The notes: generated from the letters alone by a model not told the origin. Numbered from the stretch's first letter, positions 17,810 to 26,920 are shown. The stretch: DNA of 64,000 nt from CAIWHR01 sp963726775 (GCA_963726775.1 CAVSDL010000009.1:682001-746000); one strand, 5' to 3'. A program made the numbers and translations.

Positions 17810-18826
17810 TCAGCCTGCTCCAAGACGCTGCATCACGACGCCCGCGTTCTCCTCGTGCATCGTCTTCACCAGAAGCTTGAGCAACGCGTGCACCGCGCGT
17901 GTCGCCGGGGTCGGCGTACGGGTCAGGTCGCCGAGTTCGATCACCGAGCCGATCAGCGCGTCCACTTCGACCTGGCGACCGGCTTCGACGTCCTGCAATG
18001 TCGACGTCCTGTGCTTGCCGACTTTCGCGGCACCCTCGATGCGCTTTTCCAGAGGAACGCGGAACGTGGCCCCGAGTTTCTCGGCGACGGACTGAGCCTC
18101 GCGCATCATGGCGGCGGCGAGCTCGCGCGTCGCCGGCTCCTGGCAAATGTCGACCAGAGTCGCATGGGTCAGCGCGCTGATCGGATTGAAACTCATGTTG
18201 CCCCACAGCTTGAGCCAGATTTCCGAGCGGATATCGTTCAGGATCGGCGCCTTGAGGCCGGCGCCGACCAGGGTTTGCGCCACGATCTTGATGCGATCCG
18301 TCTCGATTCCGTCCAGTTCGCCCACCGGGAAGCGGTCACCTTCGAGATGCTTCACGACGCCCGGCGCGACGACTTCGCCGGCGGGATAGACAACGGATCC
18401 GACGATGCGGCGCGACTCGATGCTCGCTTCGATCACGCCGTCCGGATCGGCCGACTTGATCCGGTAGCCCGCGTGCGGGCCGCTGAAAACCTGGAAGTAC
18501 CACCACGGCAGCCCGTTCTGAATCGTCACGACCATGGTGTCATTGGTGAACAGCGCGCGCATGTTCGGCGCCACCGCTTCGATCACGTAGGCCTTCAGCG
18601 CCAGGAACACCAGGTCCTGCAATCCCGCCTCGGCGCAGGTCGCGACTGCACGCAGGTTCCTGGCGACCTCCACCGTACCATCCTGCCTTTCGAGCCTGAG
18701 ACCGTCCTTGCGGATCGCTTCCAGATGCGCGCCCTGTTCGACCACCGTGACCGCCTGGCCCGACAAGGAAAGGCGTACGGCGAGCATGCCGCCGATTGCG
18801 CCCGCGCCAATGACCGCGATTCTCAT
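17810..18826 (-). CDS. ketopantoate reductase family protein
   Basis: A 338-residue NAD(P)H-dependent reductase. It has the N-terminal Rossmann motif VIGAGAIGGMLAVRLS, then the ApbA N domain (LVFLALKAY) and the helical ApbA C domain (IWLKLWGNMSFNPISALTHAT, then EVDALIGSVIELG). Canonical members reduce 2-dehydropantoate to pantoate, but many paralogues in degradation clusters act on other 2-keto or 2-hydroxy acids. It sits downstream of a fumarylacetoacetate-hydrolase-like and a shikimate-dehydrogenase-like gene on the same strand, which argues for a catabolic paralogue rather than the biosynthetic PanE. GGAGGAG before the start at 18826 is strong. Confidence 0.85.
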   Translation of the reverse strand: MRIAVIGAGAIGGMLAVRLSLSGQAVTVVEQGAHLEAIRKDGLRLERQDGTVEVARNLRAVATCAEAGLQDLVFLALKAYVIEAVAPNMRALFTNDTMVVTIQNGLPWWYFQVFSGPHAGYRIKSADPDGVIEASIESRRIVGSVVYPAGEVVAPGVVKHLEGDRFPVGELDGIETDRIKIVAQTLVGAGLKAPILNDIRSEIWLKLWGNMSFNPISALTHATLVDICQEPATRELAAAMMREAQSVAEKLGATFRVPLEKRIEGAAKVGKHRTSTLQDVEAGRQVEVDALIGSVIELGDLTRTPTPATRAVHALLKLLVKTMHEENAGVVMQRLGAG

Positions 18827-18976
18827 CGTCTCCTCCTGTTTGCGCAGATCGCGCGAGCGCCCACCCTCCGAAATGCGGAAGCGACACCCGCGATGCGCGC
18901 TATTGTCCGATCGCCGGCTGGCGGCAACGCCCGAACTGCGTGCGTCCGCTCATGGGCTGCCAGGCGATGCAGACCG

Positions 18977-19744
18977 CTATTCGAACCGGTTGGTCAGCGT
19001 GCCGATGCCGTCGATGACGATGCTGATGGTGCTGCCAGGCTTCATCGAACCTACGCCGATCGACGTGCCGCAGGCAATGATGTCGCCGGCTTCCAACGTC
19101 ATGTCGTGCGAAATGAGGCTCACCAGTCTGGATGGTGCAAAGATGATGTCGGCGAGCGCGTAATTCTGCCGCTCCTGATCGTTGAGTATCGTCCTGACGA
19201 CGAGTGTTCCCGGATCGACGTCCGTTGCTATTACCGGACCAAACGCGCCGAACGTATCGAAACTCTTGGCGCGCGTCCATTGCGCGAACCCCGGATCCTT
19301 GTTGAGAATGTCGACGGCCGTGGTGTCGTTGATGCACGTGTAGCCGAAGATGCAGCCTGCCGCTTCGCTTTCCGGTACCGCGCAGCAGCGTTTGCCGATG
19401 ACAATGCCAAGTTCGCCTTCATACAGGATCTTGCCGGTGTAGGACTTCGGCGTGCGAATCGTGTCGCCCGCGGCAAGAAACGAATTGGCGGCCTTGAGAA
19501 AGTACAAGGGTTCGGCCGGAACGGAATGGCCGAGCTTGGCAACGAGCGCGTGGTAGTTGTCGACCAGCGCCACCATCTTGCTCGGGGTCGTCGGCGTCAG
19601 CAGCCTTGCGGCGCCGAGTTGAATCGAGTCTCCGGTCGGCCGCGGACCTGCGAACATGTTCCCCGCATAAAGCCGAATCGTCCCGCCCTCGACGGCGCCG
19701 AAGTACTCGCGACCTTCGTGTGCAACGCGTGCCCACAGCGGCAT
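18977..19744 (-). CDS. fumarylacetoacetate hydrolase family protein
   Basis: A 255-residue FAH-fold enzyme, probably a hydrolase, isomerase or decarboxylase of a short diketo acid from aromatic breakdown. Visible landmarks are YEGELGIVIGK (metal-binding Glu pair), GYTCINDTTAVD, WTRAKSFDTFGAFGPVIAT and ISHDMTLEAGDIIACGTSIG with the typical GTPxGVG-like loop as GTSIGVG. The start at 19744 (MPLWARV) follows AAGGAAG; an upstream ATG at 19789 lacks support. It is the middle gene of three on this strand. Confidence 0.88.
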   Translation of the reverse strand: MPLWARVAHEGREYFGAVEGGTIRLYAGNMFAGPRPTGDSIQLGAARLLTPTTPSKMVALVDNYHALVAKLGHSVPAEPLYFLKAANSFLAAGDTIRTPKSYTGKILYEGELGIVIGKRCCAVPESEAAGCIFGYTCINDTTAVDILNKDPGFAQWTRAKSFDTFGAFGPVIATDVDPGTLVVRTILNDQERQNYALADIIFAPSRLVSLISHDMTLEAGDIIACGTSIGVGSMKPGSTISIVIDGIGTLTNRFE

Positions 19745-19909
19745 GGTTCTTCCTTTCGTCGCCGCAACGGTATCACCTCCGGACGGCACGCTGCATATCT
19801 TGCATCAGGCGCGGCCGGGATTTGTGCGGCGCAATGCCGCGCCCGGCCCTTCCGGCCGGCAACCGAGCGGACGCACGGATTCCAGGCAATTCTGCGGCAG
19901 CGCGGCATC

Positions 19910-20725
19910 TCAGGTTTCAGCGAGGAAAAAATCGGTCATCCGCGAGATCTGCCCGCGCATCATCTCGCGGCCGTACATCGTCGTGCAGCCGCACTGCTCG
20001 GCGCGCATGAGCAGCGGCGTGCGCTCGGGCTTCACGATGGCGTCGAAGACGACAAGGTCCCGCGCGGGCCGGTCCAACGCCACTGGCAGGCGCGCGTCGC
20101 CCAGCATCCCGACAGGCGTCGCATTGAGCAGGATGTCGATCCCCTCCGTTGTCGCCGTTCCCGCCGTGACCTCGAGCCCGGGAACGGCCCGCTCGACCTT
20201 GGCGGCAAGCACACTCGCGCGTTCGGCGTCGACATCGAACACGCGCAACGACAAGGGCCGCTCGAATCCGATAGCGACGGCGATTGCGGACCCCGCGCCG
20301 CCCGCGCCGAGCAGCATCACGCGTTTGCCGGGGAATCCGATTCCGCGCTGCCTGAATGCCTCGACGCATCCAACACCGTCGAAGATCTCCGCCCGCCACC
20401 GTCCGTGCGCGCTTCGCGCCAGCGCATTGATGGCGCCGACGGTGCGCGCCTGTTCGCCCAGATCGTCGGCAAGCGCGCATGCCCGCACCTTGAATGGAAT
20501 CGTGAAGATGAGGCCGTCGAGGTTCTGCACCCGCAGCAGTTGCGGCATGCTGGCGTCGAAATCCTCGGGCAGCACGTGCACGGGCACGAGGATCGCATCG
20601 CGTTGGCGGCGACGGAACTCCGCCGTGAACATTTCCGGCGAGCGGACCTGATCGATCGGATGCCCGACGATGCCGTAGACGCGCGTTCTGCCGGAAATGT
20701 AGTCGACCTCGTCCTTGTGTTCCAT
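19910..20725 (-). CDS. shikimate dehydrogenase family protein (AroE-like)
   Basis: A 271-residue NAD(P)-dependent dehydrogenase. The N-terminal substrate domain begins RVYGIVGHPIDQVRSPEMF and has the catalytic-lysine loop FTIPFK (VTVPHK in canonical AroE). The Rossmann motif is LLGAGGAGSAIAVA, with ATPVGML and DAIVKPERTPLL later. The altered lysine loop and the absence of the usual C-terminal signature suggest a quinate/shikimate-like paralogue rather than the biosynthetic enzyme. It probably oxidises or reduces a cyclic polyol acid together with the two following genes. Start 20725 is preceded by AGGAAA. Confidence 0.82.
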   Translation of the reverse strand: MEHKDEVDYISGRTRVYGIVGHPIDQVRSPEMFTAEFRRRQRDAILVPVHVLPEDFDASMPQLLRVQNLDGLIFTIPFKVRACALADDLGEQARTVGAINALARSAHGRWRAEIFDGVGCVEAFRQRGIGFPGKRVMLLGAGGAGSAIAVAIGFERPLSLRVFDVDAERASVLAAKVERAVPGLEVTAGTATTEGIDILLNATPVGMLGDARLPVALDRPARDLVVFDAIVKPERTPLLMRAEQCGCTTMYGREMMRGQISRMTDFFLAET

Positions 20726-20896
20726 GGGATTTCCTATCGAGAAAGGGAGCGATTCCAAGTCCGGATCGCGCCGCCCTGACATCACCATGTAACCGGCCGG
20801 CCGTTGCGGGCGTCGCTGCCGCGGAGCATAGCAGTGCATTCGCTATACTTGCTGCCAGCCCGCAACCGCGAAACGATAATCACAGGAGTTCCCCGG

Positions 20897-21598
20897 ATGG
20901 ACAAACCCGCCGCGCCCGGCAATGCTGCAACGACGTCGGCCACTCCGGCCCTGGCCGCTACGGCGTTGGCCCCGGGGTCGCCGGATCGCCGCGACGACGA
21001 CGTCCGCATCCAGCGAGCGGCCGCGCAGATTCGATCACTGCTGATTCCTAACGAAAGCCTCGAAGCGCTGGCGGCGCAGCGCCGGCTCTTCGCCCTCGAG
21101 CATCGGCGCGTCGTCGTGGCCGCCACCAGCGGCCGATTCATCGCGATTTCCCGGCACGTGTTCGGCGGCTTCGATCTCGTCGACGTACGCTGGCAGGATC
21201 TGCAGGATGTGCGGCTCAACATGGGCATCTTCGGCGCCGATCTGTCGATCAGCGCGCTGTCCAGCCCCGACCTTGCCATTGCCGGCGTGGCGCGTACGCT
21301 CGAATTTACCGGCCTGCGCAAACGCGAGGCCGAGGCAATTTACCGGCTGTGCCAGGCGCACGAACAGGCATGGCGCGAGAAACGCCGGATTCGGGAGCTC
21401 GAGGAACTGCGCGCGAAGTCGGGCGGCATTCAGTTGGGTGCCACCGGGCTTGTCGGGGCGCCGGCCGCCGCGACAGACGGCACCGCCGGCGATGATCCGG
21501 TGGTCAAGCTCGAACGCGCCAAGACGATGCGCGACCGGGGCCTGATCACGGACGCGGAATATGAATCGTTGAAGGCGCGGATCGTCAGCAGCCTGTGA
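20897..21598 (+). CDS. PH-like domain and SHOCT domain protein
   Basis: A 233-residue cytoplasmic protein. After an Ala/Pro/Thr-rich N-terminus there is a bacterial PH-like domain (about residues 40-140: LLIPNESLEALAAQRRLFAL, then DLVDVRWQDLQDVRL). A helical linker with charged residues follows, and then a C-terminal SHOCT motif (VVKLERAKTMRDRGLITDAEYESLKARIV). SHOCT segments are short oligomerisation or interaction modules. CAGGAG lies upstream of the ATG. Function unknown. Confidence 0.75.
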   Translation: MDKPAAPGNAATTSATPALAATALAPGSPDRRDDDVRIQRAAAQIRSLLIPNESLEALAAQRRLFALEHRRVVVAATSGRFIAISRHVFGGFDLVDVRWQDLQDVRLNMGIFGADLSISALSSPDLAIAGVARTLEFTGLRKREAEAIYRLCQAHEQAWREKRRIRELEELRAKSGGIQLGATGLVGAPAAATDGTAGDDPVVKLERAKTMRDRGLITDAEYESLKARIVSSL

Positions 21599-21697
21599 CG
21601 ATCGCAAAGCGGGTCGGAGAATCGCGGAAGCTAGACGCGGTTGGCTGTGAAGCTTCAAGAGGTTGTTTCCGCGAGCATCGACGCTTGGCAACGGTAT

Positions 21698-21783
21698 CGT
21701 CGTTCCCGCGCACGCGGGAACCCAGCGTCTTTCCGATGCAATTCCGAACGACTCTGGGTCCCCGCGTTCGCGGGGACGACAAC
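21698..21783. repeat. inverted pair of REP-like palindromic repeats
   Basis: Two copies of one palindromic element in opposite orientation. The first (21698-21729) has a TTCCCGCG/CGCGGGAA stem followed by CCCAGCGTC. The second (21753-21783), read on the other strand, has a CCCCGCG/CGCGGGG stem followed by ACCCAGAGTC. This is the widespread intergenic REP type found between convergent genes. It lies after the PH/SHOCT gene and before the convergent lectin-like gene. Confidence 0.8.
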
Positions 21784-21913
21784 ACCCGGGAAACCGATGG
21801 TCCCGTCTGGAAACGGGAAGCTACGTCTTGCAAGTTGACAGTTAGCCGACGATCCATTGGCCGGTGACGCGAGCGTGCCATTTGGAACGTACGGCCGTGT
21901 CGGGTTCAACCCA

Positions 21914-22573
21914 TCATTTGGCAGCGAAGCAGTAGATGAGGCCCGCGCCGCCGGTAGATTGCAGCGCCTCGACTCCGCAGCCTCGGGAAGGGTGCGAAGA
22001 ATTCCAGGACAGCGCGGGCGGCAGCTCGTCCAGTCCCTTGCGGTCGTGATGTCCTACTATCGCGGAGCCCTCGCCGCTCTTGGTCCAGTTTCCGCAGGTC
22101 TTGTCCTCGCTGCCCGGGAACGCCGTACCATCAGGCTGCGTGCCGGTCAGGATGTCGTGGTTGTTCGGCGTGTCGCCGCGCCCGTTGACGACGTCGCCTT
22201 TCTCGGTCAGCGCGGTCTGTTTGGTGATGTTATTGCTGGCATGCAGGTCGGCAACGCTCCTGGCGATGACTTCGCCCTTGACGTTCTGCCACGGCCCGCT
22301 TCCGACGCGATCGCGGGCGTTGACCGCCGCCGAGCCCTGAGCGGCGCCGGCACTGAGATAGGCGCGCCACGTTGCGTTGCCCGCGCCCACGGCGGCAGCG
22401 AGCGCCTGGCAGTGCTTGTCCGCGCCGGCCAGCCCTCCGAAGTCCGCACCCTTGCCGGAACCTGCGCTGGCGACAAAGAACGTCATGGCCGACGTCTGCG
22501 CCTGCGCCGCCACATTGCATCCCAGCGCCATCGAAACGACGGTTACCGCTTTGATGATCCCTGCACGCTTCAT
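21914..22573 (-). CDS. secreted lectin-like (DUF1554-type) protein
   Basis: A 219-residue protein with a signal peptide (about residues 1-25, ending VAAQAQ). Its single domain runs from MTFFVASAGSGKGADFGGLAGADKHCQ to GVEALQSTGGAGLIYCFAAK. The ADxHCQ...WRAYLS start, the NARDRVGSGPW segment, GNWTKSG, the WNSSHPSRGC motif and the terminal YCFAA are the pattern of proteins annotated as bacterial 'lectin', with a collagen-XV/endostatin-like C-type lectin fold. The conserved cysteines suggest disulphides and an extracytoplasmic location. Ligand unknown. Confidence 0.72.
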   Translation of the reverse strand: MKRAGIIKAVTVVSMALGCNVAAQAQTSAMTFFVASAGSGKGADFGGLAGADKHCQALAAAVGAGNATWRAYLSAGAAQGSAAVNARDRVGSGPWQNVKGEVIARSVADLHASNNITKQTALTEKGDVVNGRGDTPNNHDILTGTQPDGTAFPGSEDKTCGNWTKSGEGSAIVGHHDRKGLDELPPALSWNSSHPSRGCGVEALQSTGGAGLIYCFAAK

Positions 22574-22815
22574 TTCATCCTCCGCGTGGTTTTCGCAATC
22601 GCGGCCGACATGCTACCAAGCCGGATGCCGTGGGCGAACATTCGAAGCCGCGGCGGTATTCCCGGGGCCACCGAACCGGGAACGGCGGGTCGGTCGTTCG
22701 ATCCGGGCACCTGGATCCGGACCTCCATCGGCCGTGGAGCGCCGGGCACAGTTGCCGAGCTGCCACTGCGAGGGCGATGCATGCCGCGACACAACGATCA
22801 CGCTAGACTTCCGAC

Positions 22816-24432
22816 GTGACCCGCCCCTTGACCTCGGCCCTTGCGGACCTGCTCGAGTCCTCGCCGCTGCGGCATGCCCCTTTCCGCCTGTTCTACATCG
22901 GGTCGATCGGTGCCGCGCTCGGCTACACGATGCAGGCCACGGTCGCGGCCTGGCTGATGGCGACGCTGACACCGTCGGCGCTGATGGTGGCGCTGGTGCA
23001 GACCGCAAGCACGGCGCCTTCGCTGCTGTTCGGACTGGCCGCCGGCGCTCTGGCCGACATCATCGACCGGCGCAAGGTGATCCTCGCCACGCAGATCGTT
23101 CTCTTCGCGGCGACCGCGATTCTCGGCTGCGCGACGCTCGCCGGACTTACCGGCCCCGCGACGCTGCTCGCGCTGACGTTCGCAATCGGCGCCGGCTTCA
23201 CGTTCTACATGCCGGCACAGCAGGCGAGCATCAACGAGTTCGTGACGCGCGTCGAACTGCCGCGCGCGGTCGCCCTGGGTGCCGTGGCATTCAACGTCGC
23301 GCGGGCCGTCGGCCCCGCGCTGGCCGGCGCCGTCGCCGCCTGGCTCGGCTCGGGCAGCGCGTTGCTCGCCAGCGCGCTGTTCTTCATCCTGATGATCGTC
23401 GCCGCGCGCCGCTGGAAGCGCCGCGAATTCGCGCTCCCCGGCGTTCCCGAGACGCTGTTGTCGGGAGTCCTGAGCGGAGTGCGCTACGCCCGGCACTCGC
23501 CGGCCATGCGCTCGCTGATTCTCCGCAATCTCAGCTTCTGCATCTGCGCGAGTGCGCTGTGGGCGCTGCTGCCCGTGATCGCGCGCGACCAACTCGGCCT
23601 CGGTGCCGGTGGCTACGGGTTGCTCTCCGCCGGATTCGGCGCCGGAGCCGTCGTCGGCGCGCTGCGGATACCGCGCCAGCTGCAGCGCAAGTCGCTGAAC
23701 GCCGTCGTCGACTCCGGAGTTTTCCTGTGGACGGTCGCGACGCTGCTCATTGCGGTGACCGGCACCGCGGCAGTCGCGCGGGCGGTCGCGCTGGCGGGGG
23801 CATGCGGTGCCGGCGTTGCCTGGGTCAGCGTTCTCGCCAGCCTGTCGGCGGGAACCCAGAGCTCCGCGCCGGCGTGGGTTCGTGCGCGCGCGGTCGCCAC
23901 GAACCTGGTCGCGGTGCAGGCGAGCCTTGCGCTGGGGAGCGTGCTGTGGGGATCTCTGGCGTCGGCGGCCGGCACGCGCGTGGCCCTCGCTGCGGCCGCG
24001 GCCCTGATGCTGGTCTTGCACCTCGTCAATCGCAAGGTTCGCGTCGAGATGGGAACCGAAGCCGACGTGACCCCCGGCGTGCAGCTGCCGGACCTTGCCA
24101 TAGCGGTCGAGCCGCTGCCGGACGACGGCCCGGTCCTCATCCAGCTCGAGTACAGGATCGCACCCGAGCACCACCCCGACTTCCTCCGCGCCGTCCATGC
24201 GGTGGAGCCGATTCGCCGCCGCAATGGCGCGACCAGCTGGCGGGTTTTTCGCGACCTGGGCGAGGAAGGCCTTTTTGTCGAGCGCTTCATCATCCCGTCG
24301 TGGGCGGAATACGTGCGCCTGCGGACGCGAATGACCATCGCGGACCGGACGCTTCAGGACCAGGTCGAGCAATTCCAGCAGAGCGATGTTCCGATTCGCG
24401 TGTCCCGGCTGATCGGCGTCAATCCGCTCTGA
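22816..24432 (+). CDS. MFS exporter (EntS-like, MFS_3) with C-terminal soluble domain
   Basis: A 538-residue membrane transporter starting at GTG 22816. The first about 410 residues form about 12 helices of the MFS_3/EntS type, with FRLFYIGSIGAALGYTMQ, a GALADIIDRRKV loop 2-3 motif and YMPAQQASINEFV. The last about 125 residues form a soluble domain (VLIQLEYRIAPEHHPDFLRAVHA, then FVERFIIPSWAEYVRL) that resembles a ferredoxin-like antibiotic-biosynthesis-monooxygenase/dimeric barrel fold. Similar fused MFS proteins exist in proteobacteria. The tail may sense substrate or dimerise. Substrate unknown; siderophore or drug export is the family default. Confidence 0.85.
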   Translation: MTRPLTSALADLLESSPLRHAPFRLFYIGSIGAALGYTMQATVAAWLMATLTPSALMVALVQTASTAPSLLFGLAAGALADIIDRRKVILATQIVLFAATAILGCATLAGLTGPATLLALTFAIGAGFTFYMPAQQASINEFVTRVELPRAVALGAVAFNVARAVGPALAGAVAAWLGSGSALLASALFFILMIVAARRWKRREFALPGVPETLLSGVLSGVRYARHSPAMRSLILRNLSFCICASALWALLPVIARDQLGLGAGGYGLLSAGFGAGAVVGALRIPRQLQRKSLNAVVDSGVFLWTVATLLIAVTGTAAVARAVALAGACGAGVAWVSVLASLSAGTQSSAPAWVRARAVATNLVAVQASLALGSVLWGSLASAAGTRVALAAAAALMLVLHLVNRKVRVEMGTEADVTPGVQLPDLAIAVEPLPDDGPVLIQLEYRIAPEHHPDFLRAVHAVEPIRRRNGATSWRVFRDLGEEGLFVERFIIPSWAEYVRLRTRMTIADRTLQDQVEQFQQSDVPIRVSRLIGVNPL

Positions 24433-24560
24433 AAGTCGTGGATCGGCGCACGCCGTTTCTCTCCGCGCGACGCGCGCCGGCAGCTTCGTGGGCGCCACCC
24501 GCCCTTGCGGTCGCAGCCGCGGCCGCGCAGCTCGGTCCGCACGCCCACACTCCACTGCGA

Positions 24561-24597
24561 ATAGTCACAAGTTATCGTAATTATCAATTAGTTCAAT
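24561..24597. promoter_or_regulatory. OxyR-like binding site upstream of the peroxiredoxin-glutaredoxin gene
   Basis: Two ATAG-N7-CTAT-type half-sites, ATAGTCACAAGTTAT (24561-24575) and ATCAATTAGTTCAAT (24583-24597), are separated by exactly seven bases, as in the OxyR consensus. The first matches well and the second more weakly. The region is strikingly AT-rich against its surroundings and lies 64 bp before the gene start. Families of peroxiredoxin-glutaredoxin fusions are typical OxyR targets. Confidence 0.65.
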
Positions 24598-24661
24598 TTG
24601 AACTATCGCGTGCGGCCGCTCATCATGCTCGGGTCGCTATCGACCACCGAGGAGCCGTGCC

Positions 24662-25411
24662 ATGTCCCAAACCGCATTTCCCGTCCGCGAAGGTCAACGC
24701 GTTCCGCAGGTCAGCTTCCGCATCCGCCGCGAGGGCGAGTGGGCCACCGTGACGTCCGACGATCTGTTCGCCCGCAAGAACGTGGTCGTGTTTTCGCTGC
24801 CCGGCGCGTTCACGCCGACCTGCTCGTCGACTCACCTGCCGCGCTACAACGAGCTCGCGCCCGCCTTCAAGGCACAGGGCATCGACGCAATCGTCTGCCT
24901 CTCCGTCAACGACCCGTTCGTGATGGAAGCATGGGGCAAGGACCAGGAAGCGGATAACGTTCTTCTGCTCTCCGACGGCAACGGCGAGTTCACCGAAAAG
25001 ATGGGGCTCCTCGTCGACAAGTCCGACCTCAACTTCGGCAAACGCTCGTGGCGCTACTCGATGCTGGTGCGCAACGGAAAGATCGAGAAGCAGTTCCTCG
25101 AACCGCGGGAACCGGGCGACCCGTTCCACGTGTCGGATGCCGACACGATGCTCGCGTACCTCGATCCCGGCGCGAAAACGCCCGATCGGGCCGCGATCCT
25201 GACACGCGAAGGCTGCGCGTTCTGCGCCAAGGCCAAGCACCTGCTGACGCAAGCCGGCTACGACTACGTGGAGATACCGCTTGCGCACGCGATCCGTTCG
25301 CGAGCCGTCGGCGCCATCACCGGAGCCGGCACGGTGCCGCAGGTCTTCATCAATGGGCGCCTCATCGGCAGCGCCGAAGATGTCGAAGCTTTCCTCAGGA
25401 AGGCAGCGTAA
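24662..25411 (+). CDS. peroxiredoxin-glutaredoxin fusion (hybrid Prx5/PGdx)
   Basis: A 249-residue hybrid peroxidase that reduces hydrogen peroxide and alkyl hydroperoxides with glutathione. The N-terminal Prx5 domain has the peroxidatic cysteine in PGAFTPTCSSTHLPRY (Cys54). The C-terminal glutaredoxin domain has REGCAFCAKAK (Cys185, Cys188) and the GSH-binding TVPQVFINGRLIGSAEDVEAF segment. The fusion lets the glutaredoxin part regenerate the peroxidase directly. The lipoamide-dehydrogenase-type gene follows 72 bp later, which could make a small redox operon under the OxyR-like site upstream. Confidence 0.95.
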   Translation: MSQTAFPVREGQRVPQVSFRIRREGEWATVTSDDLFARKNVVVFSLPGAFTPTCSSTHLPRYNELAPAFKAQGIDAIVCLSVNDPFVMEAWGKDQEADNVLLLSDGNGEFTEKMGLLVDKSDLNFGKRSWRYSMLVRNGKIEKQFLEPREPGDPFHVSDADTMLAYLDPGAKTPDRAAILTREGCAFCAKAKHLLTQAGYDYVEIPLAHAIRSRAVGAITGAGTVPQVFINGRLIGSAEDVEAFLRKAA

Positions 25412-25483
25412 GCTTTTGCCGCGACAAACGACCAACAGGAGCCGGCGGGGCCGGCCCCCGTGTTCCGACTGCGAGGTCTTGCG

Positions 25484-26920
25484 ATGGCGATGACTCCAAC
25501 CCTGTCTGCACGCGACATCGAGACCGACGTCGCCGTCATCGGCGCCGGCACCGCCGGAATCGCCGCCTATCGCGCCGCGAAGGCGGCGGGCAAGCGTGCC
25601 CTGCTCATCGAAGGCGGCCCGTACGGCACGACCTGCGCGCGCGTCGGCTGCATGCCGAGCAAGCTCTTGATCGCGCCCGCCGAAGCGGCGCACTCCATCG
25701 ATCGCTTCGCCGAATTCGGACTCGAGCTTGCAGGGCGGGTGAAAGTGGACGGCCGTGCCGTCATGGCCCGCGTCCGGCGCGAACGCGATCGTTTCGTCGG
25801 CTTCGTCACCCGCGGCGTGGACGGCATGCCGGAAGGCGACAAGATTCGCGGCAGCGCTCGTTTTGTCGACGGTACGACGCTTCGCATCGACGATAGGGTG
25901 ACCGTCCGGGCGCGCAGCGTCGTGATCGCGACCGGCTCGTCGCCGGCGTATCCCGAGGCGTGGACGGCGCTGGGCGACCGTCTCGTCACCAACGAGAACA
26001 TCTTCGAGTGGGACGATCTGCCGGAAAGCGTCGCGGTGTTCGGGCCCGGCGTGATCGGACTCGAGCTCGGGCAGGCGCTGCACCGGCTGGGCGTGCGCGT
26101 GAAGATATTCGGCCGCGGCGGTGGCGTCGGGCCGTTGTCCGATCCGGCGCTTGTCGCGTGCGCGCGCCGTACGTTCGGCGATGAGTTCTATCTCGACACC
26201 GATGCGCGCGCGGCGATTGCGCGCGAAGGCAACGGGGTCGTCGTCACCTATCGCGCGCTGGATGGCAGCGAGCAGGTGGAGTCGTTCTCCTGCATGCTGG
26301 CGGCCACCGGCCGCACGCCGAATGTCAAGAGTCTCGCGCTCGAGAACACGGGAGTCGCGGTCCGCGCCGATGGCGTGCCCGTCTATGATCGCCACACGCT
26401 CCGGTGCGGCGAGTCCGCGATATTCATTGCGGGTGATGCCAACAACGACGTGCCCGTGTTGCACGAGGCGGCGGACGAAGGCCGCATTGCGGGTGACAAT
26501 GCGGCGCGCTACCCGGAGGTGCGCCCAGGCCCGCGGCGCGCGCCGCTGAGCGTGGTATTCAGCGATCCGCAGATCGGCGTGATCGGCGGCGGGCACCGGG
26601 CGATCCGTGAAATCGCCCATGTCACCGGCGAAGTGTCGTTCGAAGACCAGGGCCGCGCGCGGGTGATGCTGCGTAACAAGGGGCTGCTGCACGTCTACGC
26701 CGAGATCGGCACCGGACGCTTTCTCGGCGCCGAAATGCTCGGGCCGGACGCCGAGCACATTGCCCATTTGCTGGCCTGGGCACTGCAAATGAGATTGACG
26801 ATCGCGCAGATGCTGGCGATGCCGTTTTATCATCCGGTGGTGGAAGAAGGTCTCCGCACCGCGCTGCGCGACGCCCAGGCGAAGCTGTCTCGCGTCGCGG
26901 CTTCGCGCGAAGCCGCCTAG
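25484..26920 (+). CDS. dihydrolipoyl dehydrogenase family flavoprotein
   Basis: A 478-residue class I pyridine nucleotide-disulphide oxidoreductase. It has an FAD motif (VIGAGTAGIAAYRAAK), the redox-active disulphide CARVGCMPSK, an NAD(P) motif (FGPGVIGLELGQAL), IFIAGDANND for the FAD diphosphate, and the C-terminal dimer interface ending FYHPVVEEGLRTALRD with the His-x-x-x-x-Glu pair. Such orphan copies, not linked to a 2-oxoacid dehydrogenase, are often used for peroxide or glutathione defence. The partner here is the Prx-Grx fusion just upstream. I choose ATG 25484, with GAGG upstream; GTG 25460 is possible. Confidence 0.9.
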   Translation: MAMTPTLSARDIETDVAVIGAGTAGIAAYRAAKAAGKRALLIEGGPYGTTCARVGCMPSKLLIAPAEAAHSIDRFAEFGLELAGRVKVDGRAVMARVRRERDRFVGFVTRGVDGMPEGDKIRGSARFVDGTTLRIDDRVTVRARSVVIATGSSPAYPEAWTALGDRLVTNENIFEWDDLPESVAVFGPGVIGLELGQALHRLGVRVKIFGRGGGVGPLSDPALVACARRTFGDEFYLDTDARAAIAREGNGVVVTYRALDGSEQVESFSCMLAATGRTPNVKSLALENTGVAVRADGVPVYDRHTLRCGESAIFIAGDANNDVPVLHEAADEGRIAGDNAARYPEVRPGPRRAPLSVVFSDPQIGVIGGGHRAIREIAHVTGEVSFEDQGRARVMLRNKGLLHVYAEIGTGRFLGAEMLGPDAEHIAHLLAWALQMRLTIAQMLAMPFYHPVVEEGLRTALRDAQAKLSRVAASREAA

